Positions 6,328 to 9,243 of a stretch of 9,243 bases of DNA are shown piece after piece; position 1 is the first letter of the stretch, and every line of letters starts with the position of its first letter. Position numbers and translations under genes: made by a program. The notes under the pieces are model-generated. The model saw only the letters and a program-made list of their open reading frames with translations, searched no databases and was not told the DNA's origin. Source of the stretch: Acidobacteriaceae bacterium (GTDB lineage Bacteria > Acidobacteriota > Terriglobia > Terriglobales > Acidobacteriaceae); NCBI GenBank assembly GCA_003156495.1, contig PMHC01000237.1:644-9886 (forward strand), read 5' to 3'.

Positions 6328-6579
6328 TTAGTTGAAGAAGGCCTTGTTCTTTTCGGCGAACTCCGTCTTGTCGGCCGGCAGTTCGTCAATCGAAAAGATG
6401 GCGTTTTGCGGGCAGATCGAAGCGCAGTTGCCGCAGTCAATGCACTCATCGGGATTGATAAAAACCTGCGTCGCGCCGGCAGCCGCCGGGTCGCCCTCGG
6501 CAGGCGCAATAGCCGTGGTGGAACACTCTGGGACGCAAACAAAATCCTTTATACAGGCGTCGGTTACAACATAAGCCAT
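6328..6579 (-). CDS. Ferredoxin, probable [3Fe-4S][4Fe-4S] (7Fe) type
   Basis: An 83-aa soluble electron carrier starting MAYVVTDACI, as in FdxA-type bacterial ferredoxins. It has exactly seven cysteines: 9, 15, 19, 46, 49, 52 and 56. INPDECIDCGNCASICPQNAI (41-61) carries the classical CxxCxxC...CP block. By analogy with Azotobacter ferredoxin I, Cys46/49/52 with Cys19 would hold a 4Fe-4S cluster, and Cys9/15/56 a 3Fe-4S cluster. The first motif is unusual: C-x5-C-x3-C-S rather than C-x7-C-x3-C-P, and a 10-20 residue loop (PAEGDPAAAGATQ) separates the two halves. ATG at 6577-6579 has a GAGGAG Shine-Dalgarno about 10 nt upstream. It appears to be a single-gene unit, with no redox partner encoded in the window. 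The ferredoxin call is secure; cluster composition is inferred. Confidence 0.92.
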   Translation of the reverse strand: MAYVVTDACIKDFVCVPECSTTAIAPAEGDPAAAGATQVFINPDECIDCGNCASICPQNAIFSIDELPADKTEFAEKNKAFFN

Positions 6580-6893
6580 GGGAAAATCGCTCCTCTACAG
6601 GGGGGCGCTCTAAGGCGCGCCCTATATGGAGGAGGCTAACCAAAGCGACCGGCGCCAGCCGTGATGCCAATCACTAACCAACCCTGACGGGGAAGAATCG
6701 GCCGGATTCGGGAATGTCTCTACCTGATTACGGTACGGCGAGAGTCTCAACCCTTTTGTAACCCACTTTTGACCTCTTGTTTGCACAAGCCTGTCAGCCT
6801 GTGGCCATGGCCTCTACTCTCAATCCTCCCCATTCTCACTCGTCTTGGGCGCGGAGCTATTGCTGGTCCTGCTGGAATTGGAAGTGCGCGCTG
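6580..6893. other. Divergent intergenic region with small repeats (ferredoxin / membrane protein)
   Basis: The region holds the leader of the leftward ferredoxin gene and of the rightward membrane-protein gene. Seen in it: GGGCGC (6603-6608) with GCGCCC (6617-6622), an 8-nt-loop hairpin in the ferredoxin leader; the inverted repeat GTGAT-GCCA-ATCAC (6661-6674); and the 8-bp direct repeat CTAACCAA at 6636-6643 and 6674-6681. TATAGG on the minus strand (around 6620-6625) is a possible ferredoxin -10 box with no good -35. If the membrane protein begins at 6807 rather than 6894, the region is correspondingly shorter. Confidence 0.4.
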
Positions 6894-7370
6894 ATGAGCG
6901 CGACGGCTCGCTCCCTGATCTATCTGATGGCTCTGGCGCATCCTGGGCAACGCGGCCGCCTCTCGATCATTCTGGTGGAGATTGTCTACGTTACGCTGAC
7001 GGCCGGAATTTATGCCGGAATGCAACAGCGGGCGCTCGGCCTGCGCTCCAAATTGCTCGGCAACGCCATCGTGGTTCTGGGCGTTCCCGCATTGGCGCAA
7101 TGGCTCGACTGGCTGGCGCATCGGGCCGTGGGCGCAGCCGCTCCGGCGCGCGCTACGCTGGTGGTCAGCTGCTTCGCCGCGCTCTCGGCGCTTTTTCATC
7201 TCTTCGTCATGCGCCGCGGAGTTTTTCTCTCCGGCCAGGGCCGTTCGCTCGTCGAAGACTTCCGGCGCATTCCCCGGCTCGTGGTCGGCTTTGTCGCCGC
7301 GCCGTTTATTTTTTTCATTGCGCTGGGCGGCCGGCTGACGGGCTCCGCCGAAACCGGAACGGCGCTCTAA
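6894..7370 (+). CDS. Small integral membrane protein, about 4 TM, unknown function
   Basis: From the ATG at 6894 the protein has 158 aa, with four hydrophobic segments near residues 23-43 (SIILVEIVYVTLTAGIY), 53-75, 87-106 and 128-146 (LVVGFVAAPFIFFIALGG). I do not recognise the family and see no catalytic motif. The start is uncertain. The frame stays open upstream with an ATG at 6807 and a TTG at 6777, but those residues are Trp/Cys-rich (SYCWSCWNWKC) and use codons unlike the rest, and no Shine-Dalgarno precedes 6807. Only a weak GGAA-like stretch precedes 6894. GC-rich third positions from 6894 onward and the clear TM pattern support a real gene. It converges on the sugar kinase gene with a 54-bp gap. 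Confidence 0.7.
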   Translation: MSATARSLIYLMALAHPGQRGRLSIILVEIVYVTLTAGIYAGMQQRALGLRSKLLGNAIVVLGVPALAQWLDWLAHRAVGAAAPARATLVVSCFAALSALFHLFVMRRGVFLSGQGRSLVEDFRRIPRLVVGFVAAPFIFFIALGGRLTGSAETGTAL

Positions 7371-7441
7371 ATTTGTGGCTCGTCGTTGTGGATGCGGACT
7401 TTGATTTTGTCGCCTTCGCTGAATTCATCTGCCAGTATTTT
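7367..7441 (-). pseudogene. Possible 24-codon remnant resembling the ClpB C-terminus
   Basis: In the minus-strand frame shifted from the kinase, a 24-codon stretch runs from just after a TGA (7442-7444) to TAG (7367-7369). It begins KILADEFSEGDKIKV. This resembles the extreme C-terminus of ClpB disaggregases, for example the KILAGE..EGD...V pattern remembered from Thermus ClpB. It overlaps the last codons of the kinase and the stop of the membrane-protein gene. No start codon or ribosome-binding site serves it, and no other ClpB sequence is visible in any frame. It may be a recombination scar or a chance resemblance in a short intergenic stretch. Confidence 0.25.
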
Positions 7442-8288
7442 TCATCCACGCGCGCGTTCCGGCAAAGCGACAGGATTCCGAGGCGACCTTCGCCGCCGCT
7501 TCAAGCGCCGGAACGAAATCCATTCCGGAAGAAGCAAAAAAGCAGTACGCGCCGTGAAAAATGTCGCCGGCGCCCATCGTATCGATTACGGGAAGCCGCG
7601 GAACGGAAACCGTGCCCGCATCGTTGCCAAAAAAATAATCGACGGGCGCGGCGCCATGAGTGATGGCGAAATTCGCGACGCCGCGATTTTTGATGAAGCG
7701 GACGAGATCTTGCTGGCCGGAGCAGTTCGGCGGCAAAAAATCGGCCGAGCAGATGGCGGTGTGAAGCTGACCAAGAAGCGCTTCGGTTCCGTCCTTCCAA
7801 CTGCCGCCATCGAGAACGACGGGGAGGCCGCATGTGTGCGCTGCCTCGGCCCATGCCTGGCAGGCTTGCATTGAGTGACCGTCGACCAGAACGATAGAAG
7901 CCTGCCTGCAAAGATCAAGATCAACCTGCGCGGGCGGCGCGACGATGCGCTCGGCGTTGGCCGAAACGACGTTGCGGCGTCCGCGACGATCGACGGCGAC
8001 CGATGAGAGCGCGGGCAGATCGTCGAACTCCGGATAGAGATCGATGAGCCGGATTGAAAACCGTTGCAGTTCCTGACGGACGAGTTGCGTGAGCGGGTGG
8101 CGGCCCAAGGCCGTAACCAGTGTCGCCTGGCCGCCGAGGTGCGCAAAAGTAATGGCCGCATTCGTCGCCGGTCCGCCGACGAAAATTTGTTGCGTGCGCG
8201 CCGCGATCTTGGTGTTGGGGGCGGGGAACTCGTCCACGTCGTAAACGAGGTCGAGGGTCGCGAGTCCGACAAAGATTCCTATGGGCAT
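7425..8288 (-). CDS. PfkB/ribokinase-family carbohydrate kinase
   Basis: A 287-aa ATP-dependent kinase of the PfkB (ribokinase-like) family, whose members phosphorylate sugars or nucleosides in the cytosol. The N-terminal strand MPIGIFVGLATLDLVYDVDEFP leads to the first signature GGPATNAAITFAHLGG (38-53). SSVAVDRRGRR (95-105) lies in the substrate lid region. The second signature DTMGAGDIFHGAYCF (236-250) carries the anion hole GAGD and the catalytic base D242. Length is near the family norm, but the C-terminus is short: after ESCRFAGTRAW only six residues remain, where relatives usually continue through an RAGxP-type segment. ATG at 8286-8288 has GGAG about 10 nt upstream. It follows rsmE by 57 bp on the same strand and is probably cotranscribed. 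The substrate is unknown; sugar is inferred from the family. Confidence 0.9.
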   Translation of the reverse strand: MPIGIFVGLATLDLVYDVDEFPAPNTKIAARTQQIFVGGPATNAAITFAHLGGQATLVTALGRHPLTQLVRQELQRFSIRLIDLYPEFDDLPALSSVAVDRRGRRNVVSANAERIVAPPAQVDLDLCRQASIVLVDGHSMQACQAWAEAAHTCGLPVVLDGGSWKDGTEALLGQLHTAICSADFLPPNCSGQQDLVRFIKNRGVANFAITHGAAPVDYFFGNDAGTVSVPRLPVIDTMGAGDIFHGAYCFFASSGMDFVPALEAAAKVASESCRFAGTRAWMKNTGR

Positions 8289-8345
8289 TCGGCGTGCGCT
8301 CCAGAGAAAAACGTCTATCTGTTATTTTCGCCGAGTCCGCAAGGT

Positions 8346-9089
8346 TTACTCCAGGCAGGCGGCGATCACGGCCAGTGCGGCGATGGCGGCGGTTTCGGCG
8401 CGCACGATGCGCGGGCCGAGCGAGACGGCGCGCCAACCGTTGGCGTCGAAGAGCGATTCTTCGTTGGGTGCCCATCCACCTTCGGGTCCGATGGCGATTT
8501 CGAGTGAGGGCATCTCCTTCTCGGCGGCCGCGGCGGCTTCTTCGACGGCGCAGCGCAAGGTGGTGGTGCGTTCCTGCTCGGCGAGCACGATGCGCGTGGA
8601 GTTAGAAGCGACGCGTGCGTATTCGATAAGCGGAAGCGGATCGTGAATCAGAGGCACATCGGAGCGGCGGGCCTGCTGCGAGGCTTCATGCGCGATGCGC
8701 CGCCAGCGCTCGGCGCGCTTGAGCGCCGCCTGAGCCAGATGCTTTTCCGTGCGGCGCGCGATCACCGGCGCAATGGCGGCGACGCCTAACTCGGTGGCCT
8801 TCTCGATCGCCCATTCCATGCGGTCGAATTTGTAAACGGAGAGAACCAACGTAACCGGCAGCGCGGGATCGGCATCGAGTTCGGCGGCGAGGTTGAAGCG
8901 AACTTCGCTCTCGCTGCCGGCAAGGGAGACGGCGGCGACCTGCGCGTGAAAAACGCGACCGCCGGCGACAACGTCGGCCTCCATGCCCGGCTGTGCGCGC
9001 AACACGCGCGCCAGATGTTCAGCCTGCGCGCCAACCAGCGTGGCAGTGGCTTCGTCCCAGCGTTCGGCAATCCAGCGTCGGCGAGTCAT
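8346..9089 (-). CDS. rsmE: 16S rRNA (uracil-1498-N3)-methyltransferase RsmE
   Basis: RsmE methylates N3 of U1498 in 16S rRNA, using S-adenosylmethionine, on assembled 30S subunits. The 247-aa protein has the usual length and order: a PUA-like RNA-binding domain (about 1-70), then a SPOUT (trefoil-knot) methyltransferase domain. Family motifs are EKATELGV (96-103), EASQQARR (135-142), IGPEGGW (200-206) and SLGPRIVRAETA (223-234), the last two forming the SAM-binding knot. I chose the ATG at 9087-9089 because GGAGG lies 6 nt upstream and MTRRRW is a typical RsmE N-terminus. An upstream in-frame start at 9134 would add 15 unlikely residues. It lies downstream of a strong terminator, so it needs its own promoter in about 9090-9143. 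The PfkB kinase follows. Confidence 0.96.
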   Translation of the reverse strand: MTRRRWIAERWDEATATLVGAQAEHLARVLRAQPGMEADVVAGGRVFHAQVAAVSLAGSESEVRFNLAAELDADPALPVTLVLSVYKFDRMEWAIEKATELGVAAIAPVIARRTEKHLAQAALKRAERWRRIAHEASQQARRSDVPLIHDPLPLIEYARVASNSTRIVLAEQERTTTLRCAVEEAAAAAEKEMPSLEIAIGPEGGWAPNEESLFDANGWRAVSLGPRIVRAETAAIAALAVIAACLE

Positions 9090-9098
9090 GGTGTGCCT

Positions 9099-9120
9099 CC
9101 GTACTTCAAGCAGTGTACGG
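9099..9120. promoter_or_regulatory. Inverted repeat in rsmE leader overlapping the Shine-Dalgarno
   Basis: CCGTAC (9099-9104) and GTACGG (9115-9120) are perfect 6-bp arms 10 nt apart. In the rsmE mRNA the 3' arm includes the first two G of the GGAGG ribosome-binding site (9096-9100), so a leader hairpin would partly mask it. The repeat could equally be a protein operator or chance. Confidence 0.3.
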
Positions 9121-9143
9121 CCTGACGTGTACATGCAAGCAAA

Positions 9144-9183
9144 AACACGAAGGGGAACGCTCTTAAGCGTTCCCCTTTGTGTT
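9144..9183. terminator. Strong intrinsic terminator, leftward, possibly bidirectional
   Basis: AGGGGAACGCT (9151-9161) and AGCGTTCCCCT (9166-9176) form a perfect 11-bp stem with a CTTA loop. The pairing extends outward through AACACGA (9144-9150) and TTGTGTT (9177-9183), with one G/T juxtaposition. Read leftward, the stem ends in GTGTTTTTGC, giving the U-tract of a rho-independent terminator for the gene entering from the right edge. Rightward it ends in GTTGCCTTTT, but no rightward gene needs it here. Confidence 0.85.
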
Positions 9184-9203
9184 GCCTTTTGGTTGGACGA
9201 TCG

Positions 9204-9243
9204 CTACTTTTTCTTCGCGGTCTTCTTTACGGCCTTCTTCGCC
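9204..9243 (-). CDS. C-terminal tail of a Lys/Ala-rich protein (cut by window edge)
   Basis: Reading leftward from the right edge, the codons give AKKAVKKTAKKK and then a TAG stop at 9204-9206. Such (A)KK-rich tails are typical of bacterial DNA-binding proteins: histone H1-like or HU proteins with basic tails, and the C-terminus of some DNA topoisomerase I. The strong terminator 21 bp downstream supports this as the true end of a gene. Only 12 residues are visible, so the family cannot be decided. Confidence 0.65.
   Translation of the reverse strand, partial: AKKAVKKTAKKK

Noticed and set aside
6624..6663. SD-like GGAGGAGG on the plus strand with a 12-codon ORF (MEEANQSDRRQP)
   Set aside because: The GGAGGAGG lies inside the ORF rather than before a start codon; no supporting context.
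6845..7663. 272-codon open frame on the plus strand across the membrane-protein and kinase genes
   Set aside because: Arg/Pro-rich, no domain, spans two better-supported genes and has a TTG start without an RBS.
7586..8272. 228-codon open frame on the minus strand inside the kinase gene
   Set aside because: Ser/Arg-rich shadow; the overlapping frame has both PfkB signatures.
9090..9134. 15-residue N-terminal extension of RsmE from an ATG at 9132-9134
   Set aside because: The GGAGG immediately before the 9087-9089 ATG and the typical MTRRRW N-terminus favour the shorter protein.
1..9243. CRISPR array, tRNA/rRNA genes, insertion sequence, integrase or att repeats
   Set aside because: No regularly spaced repeats, cloverleaf pattern, transposase or integrase frame, or paired long terminal repeats were seen.

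Overview
The window is a GC-rich (roughly 60% in genes) bacterial chromosomal segment with ordinary housekeeping genes around a small accessory patch. The gene style (large secreted proteins of unknown function, Ala-rich proteins, housekeeping genes scattered among small unrelated transcription units) suggests an Acidobacteriota-type soil bacterium. This is an impression from the sequence, not a demonstrated assignment. No insertion sequence, phage gene, CRISPR array, tRNA or rRNA was seen.

Layout. 1-497 (+): the 3' part of prephenate dehydrogenase (tyrA), cut by the window edge just after the His of its HPMAG motif. 520-1953 (-): a 12-TM amino-acid permease of the APC superfamily, converging on tyrA. 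1992-2477 (-) and 2474-3172 (-): a GTGA-overlapping pair, an unrecognised 232-aa protein followed by a PIN-domain (VapC-like) protein, arranged like a toxin-antitoxin module and followed 38 bp later by the permease. 3173-3654: a 482-bp AT-rich divergent intergenic region with two palindromes, a possible folded RNA and an (AT)6 tract running into the next start codon. 3655-6282 (+): an 875-aa exported protein of unknown function. 6328-6579 (-): a seven-cysteine, FdxA-type ferredoxin converging on it; a long hairpin holding the stop codon of the 875-aa gene in its loop lies between the two. 6894-7370 (+): a small four-TM membrane protein. 7425-8288 (-): a PfkB/ribokinase-family sugar kinase. 8346-9089 (-): rsmE, the 16S rRNA m3U1498 methyltransferase. 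9144-9183: a strong terminator. 9204-9243 (-): the Lys/Ala-rich C-terminal tail of another gene, cut by the edge.

How the parts relate. rsmE and the kinase probably form one leftward transcription unit (57-bp gap), separated from the upstream Lys-rich gene by the terminator. The 232-aa protein, the PIN protein and possibly the permease form a second leftward unit reading out of the AT-rich region. The 875-aa exported protein, the ferredoxin and the small membrane protein look like single-gene units. The parts most worth a second look are the PIN/232-aa pair, the possible leaderless start of the 875-aa gene, the hairpin around its stop codon, and a 24-codon ClpB-like tail after the kinase stop.
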